The notes under the pieces: generated by a model
The model's input: the letters and a program-made list of their open reading frames with translations, nothing else
What the model was told of the DNA's origin: nothing
Databases searched by the model: none
Shown here: positions 23,401-37,000 of the stretch, in pieces
Numbering within the stretch: the stretch's first letter is position 1
How the letters are laid out: each line of letters starts with the position of its first letter
Assembly: GCF_032854445.1 (NCBI RefSeq)
Contig: NC_088295.1
Location: 14,061,385 to 14,125,384 of the forward strand
Direction: 5' to 3'
Source of the DNA: Liolophura sinensis
Taxonomy: Eukaryota > Mollusca > Polyplacophora > Chitonida > Chitonidae
Length of the DNA: 64,000 nucleotides
Translations under genes and position numbers: made by a program

Positions 23401-23834
23401 ATCACAGCAGGCCTAATGATCGCAGGTTGGCTTGTGGCTGTTTTAACATATGCCTCAAGTTTGTCCACAGCTGGACTACAGCTAAGCTAGTTAACTGCTC
23501 TGATTGGTCACCTAAATAACAAACTGGCCCAGTACATGTGTATAAAAGTTTTCATGGCTTAGTTTAAGCTACTATGTCAAAAGTTTATATCCAGGCAACA
23601 ACAGGCAAAGGTGAAAGTCTCATCCTAGGGTACATGGTCTTTTCCAAGTAAGAGAACAAGATATGAAGTAGGTCATGATCTTCTGATGTTTACTAAATAT
23701 GTGTATGTAATATATATATATATATAGGTTTGATTTTTTTATGTTAATTACCATATTTCCCCATTTATCTTTTTTAAATTTTTTTTTCTCTAGATTTAAG
23801 CTTTTACTGTGTAACAATTGGGTTTTGTTTTGCA
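20435..23834. other. head-to-head intergenic region
   Basis: Separates the divergent CRLF3 (-) and PPxY membrane protein (+) genes. It contains the CpG-richer zone at 21600-22270 and probably non-coding 5' exons of both genes. 22300-23834 is AT-rich and probably intronic (5'UTR intron of the plus-strand gene). Confidence 0.5.
21600..22270. promoter_or_regulatory. probable bidirectional promoter zone
   Basis: CpG dinucleotides are clearly denser than elsewhere (gatgacgttcggccg, cgtacggc, gaccgcgccgtc). The zone lies between two divergent genes. A strong donor, ggttg|gtaagt at 21978/21979, could end a non-coding first exon of the plus-strand gene, to be joined to the acceptor at 23834. No transcript evidence. 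Confidence 0.4.
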
Positions 23835-23946
23835 GGTAACTGTACAAGTTATGGTCCACAGCACGTCTGTATGTAAATGGCGAGCTTTTCTCCGGATGTT
23901 CTCTGCTTCGTTCCTTGCTTCACGTAATTAACCTGTGAGAGACTTG
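23835..23946 (+). other. 5'UTR part of exon with start codon
   Basis: An acceptor tgttttgcag precedes 23835. The following 112 nt contain an in-frame stop (TAA 23929-23931) just ahead of the ATGs, so coding cannot start earlier in this exon. Confidence 0.55.
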
Positions 23947-24862
23947 ATGATGGCCACTAGTGCTGATCACCCGGGCATCCCTGGCCCGGTGCCCCCAGGG
24001 GTGGGCAAAAGTGTCCCAGTTACCACGACAGCGGGCACTTCCATCGGATGTCTACCTCGACACAGCAGACAGAGTTCAGGAAATTACCCTGATATTGTGG
24101 ACAATGACAGCTGTTTCCAACCTGTGATATCTAATAGTGCTGAAGACCTTTGTGCAGTTGTAGCACGGAGCTTTCAGGCCACTGATGATACAGTGGTGCC
24201 TTCTAACTCAGGTGTGGGTTCAAGTCATATGGAAGCTGGCACATACAGATCCTTGACTGACGCAAATATGCCCAATCAGAGAGCCTCTACCAGTAGTGGA
24301 GATGACATTTACAATGGAAGTGATAATGTAAGACTTTTACGTGAGCAGCCAAGTGTTGATGTGATACAGAGGAACCCTCAACCCCCGCCCTACATGGCTG
24401 ACAGGCTAATCCGCACCCATGATCTTAATGTAGGGGTGACGGGTCACCTGGACAACCAGCGAGGAGAGGCTATTCCTGATATACTGTTTTCACACATGGT
24501 ACCACAGGTGCCCCCTTCGCGCCCAAACCAGCACCGACAGGGCAACCGTGGCAATAATGAGCGTGGGGGTAGGCGCAGAGCAGACAATAATGGCAGGCAT
24601 CACTCGCGCAATCACCAGCGAGAGGCACGTCAGCCACATGGCAACAGACGCACACGTACACAGTTGCATATGTATCAGCAACATCGAGAGACTTGCAAAG
24701 AGCCATGTCTGAAGTGCCTGTCATCGGTGACATCGTTTAAGTGCGTGCTGGTACTGTTGTCCCTGATCGGGGTGTGCTGTGTTATAACTGGGATTGTACT
24801 AGGAGCATTACATGCTGTAGCTGTGGCCAAGAGTTTTCTCTTTTTGGCCATTATGTTTCTAG
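23947..24862 (+). CDS. PPxY membrane protein coding exon 1
   Basis: Encodes the N-terminal tail, PPPY, Arg-rich segment, Cys cluster, helix 1 and the first half of helix 2 (FLFLAIMFL). Donor cta-g|gtaagt at 24863, phase 1. The open frame continues into the intron to 24954 but gains nothing recognisable. Confidence 0.87.
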
Positions 24863-27800
24863 GTAAGTCAACCTGTGTTAAGTGCCATTTTCAGCATTCT
24901 ATTTCAGTTACAGGTACATTTCATTTTTGCTGGTCTCCCTCCATGATTGAATGATGAGACAAATGACACTTTGAGTGCGTCATACTTGGTCACATAGATT
25001 ATGCTTTATGTTTGAATGTTTGGAATCCGGTGATTAGACATCATATTTCTATCAATCTATTACTTATTAGACACAGCCCAGGTGATAGGTTTCTTAAAAT
25101 TCAAATTTTTTAAGTGCCAAATCAGTTTAAATATGTTGTATTGAACAAAAGAGTTGGACCCTTGCATTATTATGTGTTTTATGTACAGGTAATATTCAAT
25201 TTATTTGGATTATGAGAAGCTGCTGCGTCAAGTGCGTAGCCCTGATTTTACAACTGTACATCTGAGGACAACAGTCTGTTTCATGAGAGTGCAGAGAGTC
25301 TTTGTGACTGGTAACTGTATTGATGTTGACGTGTAGGGCTGAGGATCACATGGCTGGATGCTTGCTAACTGATGGCAGGAGTGTTGAATATGCACACACA
25401 CACTTTACCTTCCTTTCATAGCTTAGGCTATATATGCACTTGTGCATAAAGCCGGTTATTAACTGTAGATCTTAATCAAAATGTCTTCCATAAAATTAAT
25501 TCCAGCCATCACTGATACATTTTTCATTAAACTTATACACATGTTTATCTATTCAAGGCATGTTAGGTTATGTATATACTGTTTGGATCACAATGTAGAT
25601 ATATGTACACAACTGTTTATATTTATATGCATATGTTTAACATTTGAGCTTGTGTGGGAAATTGTAAAGGTAACAGAACTATAGATCGATGTACACTGAT
25701 CAAATTACAGTAGTTCTGTCTCAATAGCTGGGTCTTGTCAGAACTGTCCACATGTACCCCACTGCCCTCTATTTCACTAGTGGCCATCATCAATATCAGT
25801 TGGTAAGTTTTTATGTTGAAAAAGAAAAAGGTAGTACTCTGGCTGTTTTTTTTTTTTTTTTTCACATAAAAGAACTGTCACATGCCATGACTTGTTTAGA
25901 TACTCTAACCTAAAGTTCTATTTAGGGATGTCTACATGTGTGCTCTTAATTGACATTTTTTATTGTTCTATTTTTTTTTTTCTTGTAAATGCGCAAAAAT
26001 AGTTTCATTGTCACAATTCCACACTAGTGAAAAGATCAGTGATAGGAGCTGTACTAGAGAGACTGTCACTTATACTGTCGCCTATACTAGTGCGTTCTTC
26101 TGTTTTAAGCTTTATTGGTGTTACTTCCTGAATGTACCAGTATGTTATATTATAGTAATGAGCAGTCTTGACACTTAGTCTAGGTCACATGTGTTCACTA
26201 ACAAACTTCATTATAATGAAATCAACTATAAATAACTAAAAAGTAGATCATGTACATGTATGTAACATAAGCTCCTTATAGTTCCACTAATCCTGGAAAA
26301 GTAAGTATATCTTACATATGTACTTGTCACAAGAGTCACACATGGGAAATCATGAAATCAGTGTAGTGTGATATGTTATATCTGCATGGTGTACTGTAGG
26401 ATAATGGCTGTCACATTGTAATTTCATAGATGCATCAGAACATCAGTGGAGATGTATGAAACATGTATCAATATGTGACAGTGTACATGCAGAAATTAAG
26501 ATGTCACAGGTGTTAATGGTGTAACTGGGCAGATCAAAGGCTGAATGATGGTGTGGCAGAGGCTGTAGGAAATACATGAGGGTAGCAGTTGTAACATTGT
26601 TGCCATATTGATTAGCAACACCTTGGATTTAAAATTTGCTAGTTCAAAACAATTGTAACTGCTTGGACAGCCTGGGACTGTGTACACAGATAGCAGAGAG
26701 ATGGGGAAATATTGACTTCCCAAGAGAGAGAGGGAGGGGATAGATTGTGTGACAGAACGAGGGAGCCAAAGCCAGCATTGACCCACTCTGCGCTAAGGTG
26801 TCTTCTCCAAGGTTTGAACGGGCAATTGTAAGCAACAGTTGGCTAACAGTGCAACATTTTCCCTGGCCAATCAAACAGCAGGGTCACATTTCCTCTCTGG
26901 CTCAGAGCATGATTTGTGGCAGAGGGCCTGATGTGCCACTCAAGTTTGATCCGGCCCTGGGTTAATATTGGTTAGGAATAGCTCAGGAGGTTTCTCTGCT
27001 AATTACCAGTTTTCTTGTACATGTACATCTGTAGTGACTTATTATTGTAAAGTGTTTTGAATAATGTTCATCTGTCAAGGACAATTACAAACGAACATTT
27101 AAAGAAATTTTAACATGTCTATTTGTTGCCGTGCAGCATTAAACTTTGTCTTTGTGATAATATAATTTAAATTTAAATCAGGTTGTATTTACTTGCAATG
27201 TGTAGCCTGCCAGGACATAAACCCATGTTTCCTGTGCTGTTCCAAGTTTTACAGGTTAATCTAGCTCCTGTGTTCATGAATTGATATCTTTAAGCTCAAT
27301 CAAAACGTGTTGGTGGCATTGACACATGCACATTCATGATCATAGTTCTGTATATGTATTTTGTAAACCTTGTTGTTAAACATTGCTGTGAGGTTTGCTG
27401 AGTTTAGATGTTCCTGTGATAAATGCTGTATGTGCCCATGACAGCAGCTTGACATTGTTTTGTATGGGGCTGTGTAAGGGTTGAGAAGCTGCCTTGTAAG
27501 CGGCCATTGTCGGCTTTGTGGACTGTGGACTTAACCAAGAATGTTGGCATGTGTTGTTCAGGCAGGTTATAAGGGGCTGTGATTTAAAGGCTTAGGAAAT
27601 GAAGGGGAGTTGTGTTTACCAAGAACTATAGTATAGGTTCAGTTCTGAGTCTTCATCATTGCTGACCTCCTAGCTGTACTGAACTCTTATGTTAACCCCA
27701 TCTCTTATTAACGCATTTACCCACAGTGGAAAGTTGCCTGATGAACTACATGCATGCAGTGCCTAGAATATTTGGAAGCCTGATGTACATTATATTTTGA

Positions 27801-30800
27801 ATGCGCTGATGCACAAATCTGGGTTTTCAAGATTCACACATGCAAGATTTTATTTTTGCTTAAGTTAACATTGATTTTATTAGACGTCTTGATTACCTTG
27901 TTGCATAAATTTTTAGAGATCTCCAAAGATTATTCATGAAAATGTTTGTCTTAAAGGATGCAGATGTGTATATCAGTAGATCAGATTTTTAATTTCATAT
28001 GATCATTTTACACCTATCTTTCATAGGTGTAGGTGTAGAATGAGGTCGTGCCTACAGTAATCAGTTGAGTCATCTACATCCTGTATCCTGTGCCTGCTGA
28101 AATTCTCTGTTCACCAACATATGGCTGTATAGTTACAAATGTTACAGACGAAAAAAGTAAATCTTGCATAGCTCAAATAGTTCAGGTGTGATTGTTCAGG
28201 TGCAAGCTGTGACTATTGTACTTAGCCATAAATTGTAAGTGTTGTGAACCTGATGTGCTGGTTATAGAGCTGAACATATGTTATTTATTTATTTGTTTGA
28301 TTAGTGTTTTATGCTGTACTCGAGAATATTTCACTTATGCGACAGCGGCTAGCAGGCAGAGCCCGGGGGAAACCCACAACCATCCACAGGTTGCTGACAG
28401 ACCTTCCAGCGTACGATCGGAGAGGAAGTTAGCATGAGCTGGACTTGAACTCACAGCAACCGCATTGTTGAGAGACTCCAGGGTCATCATGCTGCGTTGG
28501 GCACTAACAAACTAACAAAGGCCCCTACACATGTATGTATATATATATATATATACATATATGTATGCTATCACACTGTATGTACTATGAGGACAAGATG
28601 GTATTGAGTATTCTCCTGTAAAGATAATCTTGTCCCTGCATTGTAGAGCTCACACTGAGCAGTTTAAGCTGTGTATAATCTAATAATGATAGATTTACAG
28701 CTGGAAATAAGTTCTACGCTTGTATATTTTAAGGGTATGATAATTATAAAAAAAATGGTTGGTTTGATTAGAAGGTTATTCTTTGGAATATTTGCGACAT
28801 CCAAAGTGTGTAGAGAAAATGTGAAGCACAAACTAAATATTCAGTTTTAGTGCTTTAACTACATCACCATACATGTTATGCTTCGAATAGCAAGTACATG
28901 TATATTAGAAATCATTTTCTTGATCTTTACTGCCTTCTGCACAGTTTTACACTGAATAGTTTCACCAATATCTCTATTGAATGACATGAGCCAATTTTAT
29001 CATTTTTGCTGTAACAAGTGTGTTGAAGGAGTTATGAATTTAACAACATCTTAGAGTATAACATTGCGAATTTAACTACATGCATGTATATACATGCACA
29101 TTTAATTTTGTGAAACCAGTCTAAGCAGTCCACTCTTTCATCTGGAACTGGTTTTGAAAACACTGCATTTTCATTTACGTCAATAGTCAGCACTTTAATA
29201 ATCAGTTTATAGTCCCAGTAAGGGCCTCCCAGTGACTGATTAAATGGGTACATCCTAAAAGCTATGTAGTTACAGGGCAAAGTGGTCAGCATTACAGCTA
29301 CAGATGAAATTACAGAACCTGTCTCTCGCGAACCCTCTGTCCAACTGGGTCCAGAGCTATATTTAACACAATTCTCTGCATGATTAAGCCTTGTAGTTTT
29401 TTTTTTTTTTTTTTTTACTTAAGTTGAGAACGAAGTTGATATGTTTTTCATAGTAGACTCCTTCGACTGGATAAATTTGGATTGATTAGCTATGTTAAGT
29501 ACATGTACTTTTTTCTTATGGTAACACATGTACTGTCAGCAATGCAGATTTTGATAACTCTATCACACGTAAGTCAGAAGATGTACAGGGATGTTTCTAG
29601 GTTCTTTTGGCACCTAGTTTAATTAATGATAGACCTAGACTTCTACCTCTCTTTTTGACATCCAAATTAGTCCAGGACCAGGTTTTGAAAATGGAATATT
29701 GGGGTGTCCAAATCGAAATTTAATATAAGTTGTATTTACATATACATGTACCTTTTTGGACTGTTGTGCACAAGTCTTTATTTTTATATACATGTATGTA
29801 CAATGGCTTGTTGTGCTTTAAAACTACAGCCATGTACACTAGGCCTCTGTTAGTTACTGTAGGATTTCAGTCACAAAGTCATTCCTTTTGGTGCTGAAAC
29901 TTGCTTTTTTTCTATGTAAGTAGGTTATGATCCTCCATGTACCTTCCAAACAAACCTCAAAATACCTTTCTAAGATCAACAGAACTCATACAATCAGGAG
30001 AAATGAGCAAATTAAAATTTGAGGTCATTTACAGTAATTACATCTGGAAAAGTTACTCTGGCATGCATTTTAATGATTTTGTCTCAAATATTAGATGCAA
30101 GGAGATATCAGAAACAAAAAGTTAACTATAAGCAACTTTATTATCTATACAAGAGATCATCTGTTCAGGGGTGTTACAGGGGTGAATTAAACCTGTGATA
30201 TTTCTAACTTTTACATTCTGTGTTGTATTGTATTAGCCAAATTACCAGCTGACCTAATGTTATGGATGTAGCCAGAGAAAGTGACTGGTCAATGAAATTG
30301 ACATAGTTCAACTCAAGCCAGCTGTCCCTATTAGCGAGCAGAGATGTAACAGCTGGGAGTGTGGGGCTTGGTAGTTATGTTAATGAGATGTGAATTGCTT
30401 TATGTAACATTACTCAGCTGCTTTCTAACTGTGGCCAGCTGGGACTCCATCTGGCTTATTAACTGAATCTGATGGCACACTGTTAATGTGACCATCCATT
30501 GACCACTGCTGGTATTATCTAAGAATGACAGAGTAGTCTAATGCTGGGTGTTTGGCCTACATGTAACTCCAGGTGTAGAGTGATCACTGTAATTATGTAC
30601 AAAGGAATAACAGAGAGAAAATGAAGGACACTTTTGCATTATTAGAGAACTACTCAGTTACCTACATTATGAAAGCTACATGTATATGTAACTTTGTGAT
30701 GATAAATTTGCTTCTGGATAAATTAAATTGAATTTTGTATAAATTCAGCGTTGATGGCAGTGAGTTGCTCATTTAAGTTTTCTCTGTTTAATATTAAACT

Positions 30801-33800
30801 ATATGAACATGTAGCTTATAGTTCAGTCATTGGTTGTTTTTATGTCATCTTGAATTTTTAAATTTTATTTATTCTTTCATGTTCAGTTAATGTAAAGTTT
30901 GTGTTCACCAGAATAAATAAGTAAGATCTATGTCTGGCTGTCAAAAGTGTACTAAATGTAGCCAGCCATGGCATGTAGCTTATAATGAACTTTCTCTATT
31001 TGTCTTTGTTTCCAGCTTATTAAACCAACACCCTCTATGCCAGTGGGTAAGCCATGTACTCATTCACCAGCTCAAATCTGACATAACTTTGCTTTCACAG
31101 GTCATTTAAAGAAAGCTTTATTGATCGACAAATAGCTGTCACGCAAGTAGAGAGAAGAGATTTGAGTCACGTGGTTCCATATCGCAGTGCCTTTTCTGTG
31201 ATCTATCCTCAACAATGGCAGCCGATCAGGCGAGTTTATTTACTCATACTGCCAGCTCAAATGTGCAGATGGATGTGTTATGTAACTCCTTGCAGATGGT
31301 GTGACTACCTAAACACCTAACTTAGTTGATAAATATACAGGTTTCTCAAGCATAAGTTAATATTAATGTACATGTTTGTAATACCTGAGATTATCTTGTT
31401 AAATATTCTTGATTAAATATGATGTTACTGAACCTGGGCTGTAGGTTTGATTTTCAATAGATTGTGCATGCAGCACAGCTCTGTCAACATGGTCAGTGAG
31501 TACAACTTTCCTGCGTCTATTGTTGTGTCACCTAGGAAACTAGCAATAATAATCATTCAGGGTGGAGTTGCTAAGAAACAAAGCTCATATACTGTCGTCT
31601 TTGGAGAGTCAATCGCGTCAGTTCACTGCATCGAAATTAAGGCTCGAGTAAATTTCATTAAGCGCTGACATTGACTTCAGTTCAGGAAACATGAAGGTCA
31701 GTGATCAATAGGCAATGATTAATCAATAACAGATTACATAACATTAATACTGTAAGCTTAACCTTTCTCCTGTACATATATGCTAATAATATGTTATCCA
31801 TAAGCCTTTCAGATTATGTTCAAGCCTTCAAGGTTATTTTTAGAGCAGACTTGCTAAGGTGAATTATATAAGATACGTCATCATGCTGTATTTTCACCTC
31901 CGGTTAAATAAGTTGTAGTCATGATCCCACTATGGGCTCTCCGTTTACTGGGCGTCTACCATGACATTCACATTTATTGGAGGCTTTCTCTCAGACTGTA
32001 GTACATTCTCTGGGTGAGGTGATGTGGGGTGCTATAGGCCGACATAAATGACAGCATTTACAAGGTGGTTTTAAAGAGGGTCTACTGCATAAAGAGTGAC
32101 ATGTACCTGCACTTGGGATGTCTGGGGTATTTTTTGTGTTCATGTTTACACAGTAAACAGTCATAAGCTTGCAACTAGAGGTCCTACCTATGATTTATAG
32201 CCTGTCTGTGTTCACTCACAGTCAGGACAGAGGCATTGGGACAGTTTGAATGTTACGTGCAATACTCAAGTACCAATATTTACTGACTGTGCTATAAAGT
32301 ATTGGGGACAAGTTACCATCTCCCATGTGCTGTGCACATTTAAAAATTATGTATGATGCACATTGTATATGTATGTAGTAGGAGGCCTGGAATTTAGTGG
32401 GGAAATTACATGCACATTAGCATTACAGGCAGAGATTGTTAAATCCTTTGTCGGTCCTGAGGTCATATTCATACATTGTTTTCGCCTGTGGGAGAAGGTA
32501 ATGAGAAGTGCTACATTATGCAGAATAAATCAATAAGTATTGAAGGCCATAATTTCCTTTATTAGCATTAATGTTTATTAATATAATGTGAACAGATTTA
32601 CCTACAAGGGGTTACTTTTGTTGGAGTTCAGCCTCAATAGAATATATTTAAGTAGGCCTCTGATAATGACGAACAGTTGTTGAATATACATATGGTGAAT
32701 TGTTAGTATGTTATAATGCAAGAATGGCTTACTTCTGTTAAAAATTTAGACATGAGCCTTGCAACAATTAATGCATTTATATGTGTAATGTGGACAATTT
32801 TTAGTCAGAAAATGAAAGCAACGCTTAAAATATCTGTAATACACTAATGTGCTTTTATCTGTCTCTTATGATAAATGGCTGTTTTTCCAGGTTTGATAAT
32901 GATATCTTTGTGGATGTGTGAAGATATGCACATTTCTATAGGTTTTGCCGATTCAGTCATGATTAACTCACCAATTACTAGCACGTCTTCGTGGGATGTA
33001 CATGTCCATGAATGACCCAGGGAGAGGCACATCTAGGAACACAGTGGTGAAATATTAAAGTGCTATAGTGATAGATCATGGAGCATGTTAATGCTAGTAC
33101 ATGTACATCACACATATTGACCTGAAAAAAAGTTTTCAGTCTGTTTCACAATGTCTTTACTTTCTGAGAGTTATACGTCCAACACAGAATAACTACTATA
33201 CTAGTAGAATTAAAATGACAAGAGAATGAAAAAGAATGTTAAAGGAATGTGTGCAGAATGAACTAAACCTCATTTGTTTGTAAACTACATTTTAGCTGCA
33301 GGAATATGTACCAAGCATCATTGCCGCAGTCTGTCATTCAGTCTGGTTATCCACATGTAGCAGTATGTTATTCGATTGCCTCATCCATATGTAGCAGTAT
33401 GTCATTTGATCTCCTCATCCACATGTAGCAGGCTGTCATTTGATCTCCTCATCCACATGTAGCAGGCTGTCATTCAGTGTGGTTATCCACATGTAGCAGG
33501 CTGTCATTTGATCTCCTCATCCACATGTAGCAGGCTGTCATTCAGTCTGGTTATCCACATGTAGCATGGTGTCATTTGATCTCCTCATCCACATGTAGCA
33601 GTACATAGTCATTCCATGTTTTAAGGTCTTAGTAGCTGTATTTCTGGGAAATACCATTGGATGATTTCTGGAATCAATTTGTAATGAGGCAAAGTGGGTT
33701 TGAACATGCAAGATCTTCTCTTCATCCATGCATTGAATTGTGCCTCTGCTTCAGTGTATACATGTGCATGTATGTCAGTGATTGGTAGAGAGATGTGGGA

Positions 33801-33986
33801 GATGGGTTTTGTACGAGTAAGTGCGCGTGTCAAGAGGTACCCATGGGTAAAAGTGTTCATTGTGCACTGTGAAAAATTAATGACTGACTGCTCTATGTCA
33901 TGGGATTGGGACAGCAGACAAATTGAAGCATGCATGGAAGCAGTCCATGCAGTTAAGATCTGTACTTTGTGTACCCCAGTACTGTA

Positions 33987-34045
<59 letters not shown>

Positions 34046-37000
34046 AGCATGGTATTTTTGTATGTTTAGCACCAGATAACAAGCTGGCGATCCTTAATAC
34101 ATGTCTGCTGGTCCAATCTGAGGCTTTGTGTGTGCCCAGTCATACAGGCACATATTCCAATCGTGCAGATCAGGAGAAAACCTCAGTGTTGACTGGTTTG
34201 CCTGCATGATAACTTGTTCATGGGTTATTCAGGTCGCTTCCTTCACTGGCTTATTTATCTTTCGTGCTATTATGGTTACAGTTGTTAACCAGGATATGCT
34301 ATGTTTACTTTTTGATAACGATCAGAGCCATATAGTTACCTGCTATCAGCTAACAAGTCTGCACCGTCAGGGGTATGGCGACCATTCGCTTGGGCACATC
34401 TCACCTGATTATGTGGTTAACTCTTAAATTAATCAGGATTATAATGAATCAAATATTACAAGTACTGTAATGTGCCTGTTATGTAAGGTCATTAAAAATT
34501 GAACATACAAGACAACAAAATAGCTGTAGACTACATAGTAAGATAACAGTACATATATGCCAAGGGAAATATACATGTACATGTGTAAGACCCATTTGCA
34601 TGCATGGTTTTCAGTTCAGTTGCTGAGGACTTTTGTATACATTCTTACCTTTATGAAATACAGGTACATGCAATTTGTCAAAGAAAATATTGCTTAGATT
34701 GTGTTTAACCTTGTAGTGTTTAGTCTAAAACATCCAGTTTTATTACTGTGTAGGATCATAACTCCTACATTTGGTGTTTGACATGATGGGTCATTTATTG
34801 ACCTATTTCCAGGGCCTTCTCTTACAGAGCCTTCGATGTCTTGCTGGTACTTGATATTTACTTAGTAAGATAAAATCTAGATTCAGTTTTGAAATCCACA
34901 TTCATCTGAATTCAGCGCCAATCAGGAGGTGCAGTAATATAAAGAACAGCACATTAGTGATGACCACAAACAGACTGACTGGCAGAAATTATTGCTTTTT
35001 CTGAATAAAGTTTTGTAAAGACATTGGAGAAATTAAAATTTATCAGTAATACATGTGTGTTTGAAATGGGATTTATAACAAGAAAGTCTTTGTTCAAAGT
35101 TCAGTTGTGTTGTGTTTGCTCAGTGTCCTGACTCGGCTTGTTCTTGATGATTGTAAGGAGAGACAAGGACAGTTGTGTTAAGGAGATAGCCCCAGGCCAC
35201 AGGATAAACAGGCTGTAGGGAGAAATAAAACCATTAAGTAAGTCACAGTCCAATGTCTGACTGTTATTCACTGGCCATGTATTAAACTGACAACACTCAG
35301 CTTTATCAAGGGGATTGACAGCAGGTGTAGATATGGTCCACTAATAAATTAATTATAACCACAGGTACACGGTAGGCTAAATTGAAAATTAATGCATTTA
35401 ACTCTGTGTTCTAATGCTTTTTTCTTTCTGTAGCAAACAATACATGTATTTTCACATCTGAGCCCTTGTCTTATTGCAAAAGGATGTCCTGAGTGAGAGA
35501 TTATTTATGCAATGTACGTCGATATCTACGTCAAGAAAAACTTGCTGACTTCAGGGGAGAAAGGGAAGTTCAAGTAGTTTTTAGCATTTTTAAGGTGAAA
35601 AAATGCACAATTTTTACAGATTTTTTGAACTGCATGGTTAAAGTGGCTCACACGTCAATATAGCTGTGTATTGTATCCAGTACATTATACTGTATCATAC
35701 ATATATCTGCTTTCAAGTTAGCTCTAATACCTGTCATACATTAACACCTGTTATTGCCTAAAGCTATAAGTATTGGGAACTTGTAAAGTAATTGATGAAG
35801 TGATCAATATTCATGACATAGTTAATCTTTCCTTCCTTCTGTTGAACTGTGATAGTATCTGTTGAAAACGGACACTGGTTCATTGTTAGCACTGTAGAGA
35901 GTCTTGGGCAGGTGTTAAAACATGTAGTGTCTCACCTGTAACATGAACTGTAAATTTCCATTGTAGATGAGTAAGGTACAAAAAACATCCAGCTCTAATA
36001 GCTCCCTAAGAAAAAACAATAAATTCCACATAGGAATATTGGAAAAAAAGGTAAAAACCAATTTGATCATAAGGTTGTGAAAGAAGTTCTATTGACTAGA
36101 TGGATGAACTGTCAACATGCACTGATGCCATCAGATTCTGCATCCAGCCTACACTGGATGTTTTACAGAGATCTGATGTGTAATTTACTTCTAGCCAACA
36201 TGTAAATGTTCAATGACACCTGTTTAGTGAAGATTACAACTTTTTTTGAAAATCCTGTGTGAAAAATTAGAGATTTAGGATGTGTCATCTGCCATGATCT
36301 AATCTTGGTTTATTGAGCGAACTGATAACAAGCTGTGAGAGCTGGGTACATCTATGGATTGTTTCCTATGAGGCAGTGTGATGGATGACTTACCACTGCT
36401 GACCTAACAATCGAGTTGGGCTGACAGTGGTGAGGAAGGATTTTGTTCTGCTGTAATCAGGAATACAGGCATTGTTTAATCCCCACTGTTGGAGCTCACA
36501 CCATAGACAGTGAGCTGGAACCAGTGCTTTATGAGTGAAGTCTGTCTCATTTCTTTGAGGAGCCATGGTCAAGGAATTAGTTCATATTGTGTTTATCTAT
36601 CTGTGTTGAAAAATTTGTCTTAAACTTTTGTGCTCTTGCTTTATAGCTAAGGTTTTATTACTTCTCAGTTGGCCCATGGCCTACATATACTATATTAATT
36701 GCCCACACACATGTTATGTAGGCAGTAATTTGCCAGCAAAGAATAAAGAATTGTCATCAGTCATTTTTGCTATACCATAACTACAATATGCTTGTTTCTG
36801 CAGGTGTGTTGTACAGTACATATTTAAGGAATAAGCTGTCTTAAAAATGTATAATGATTTATAAATGCAGGTTGAATATATTATTGTACGCTTCTCTGAA
36901 TTTTATTATAATTGAGGATTGTGCACCCTTTTTTGTTCGTGAATAGTAATTATTCTTTTTTCAGAATACTTGTATTCTTGTTAAACCTACAGTTCAGGTC

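Larger units (their letters stand above)
24863..33334 (+). other. first intron of PPxY gene, proximal part
   Basis: AT-rich intron with many acatgtacatg-type palindromic motifs. It holds a SINE A copy (28281-28526), a TA microsatellite (28531-28560), a T run at 29398-29416 and a small candidate cassette exon (31016-31046). No coding exon is recognised. Confidence 0.6.

Noticed and set aside
24470-24733. Antisense frames within the first coding exon of the PPxY gene
   Set aside because: Shadows of the sense codons; no independent support.
33335-33606. CRISPR-like regular spacing of repeats
   Set aside because: Units are directly adjacent with no unique spacers, and the context is an animal intron.
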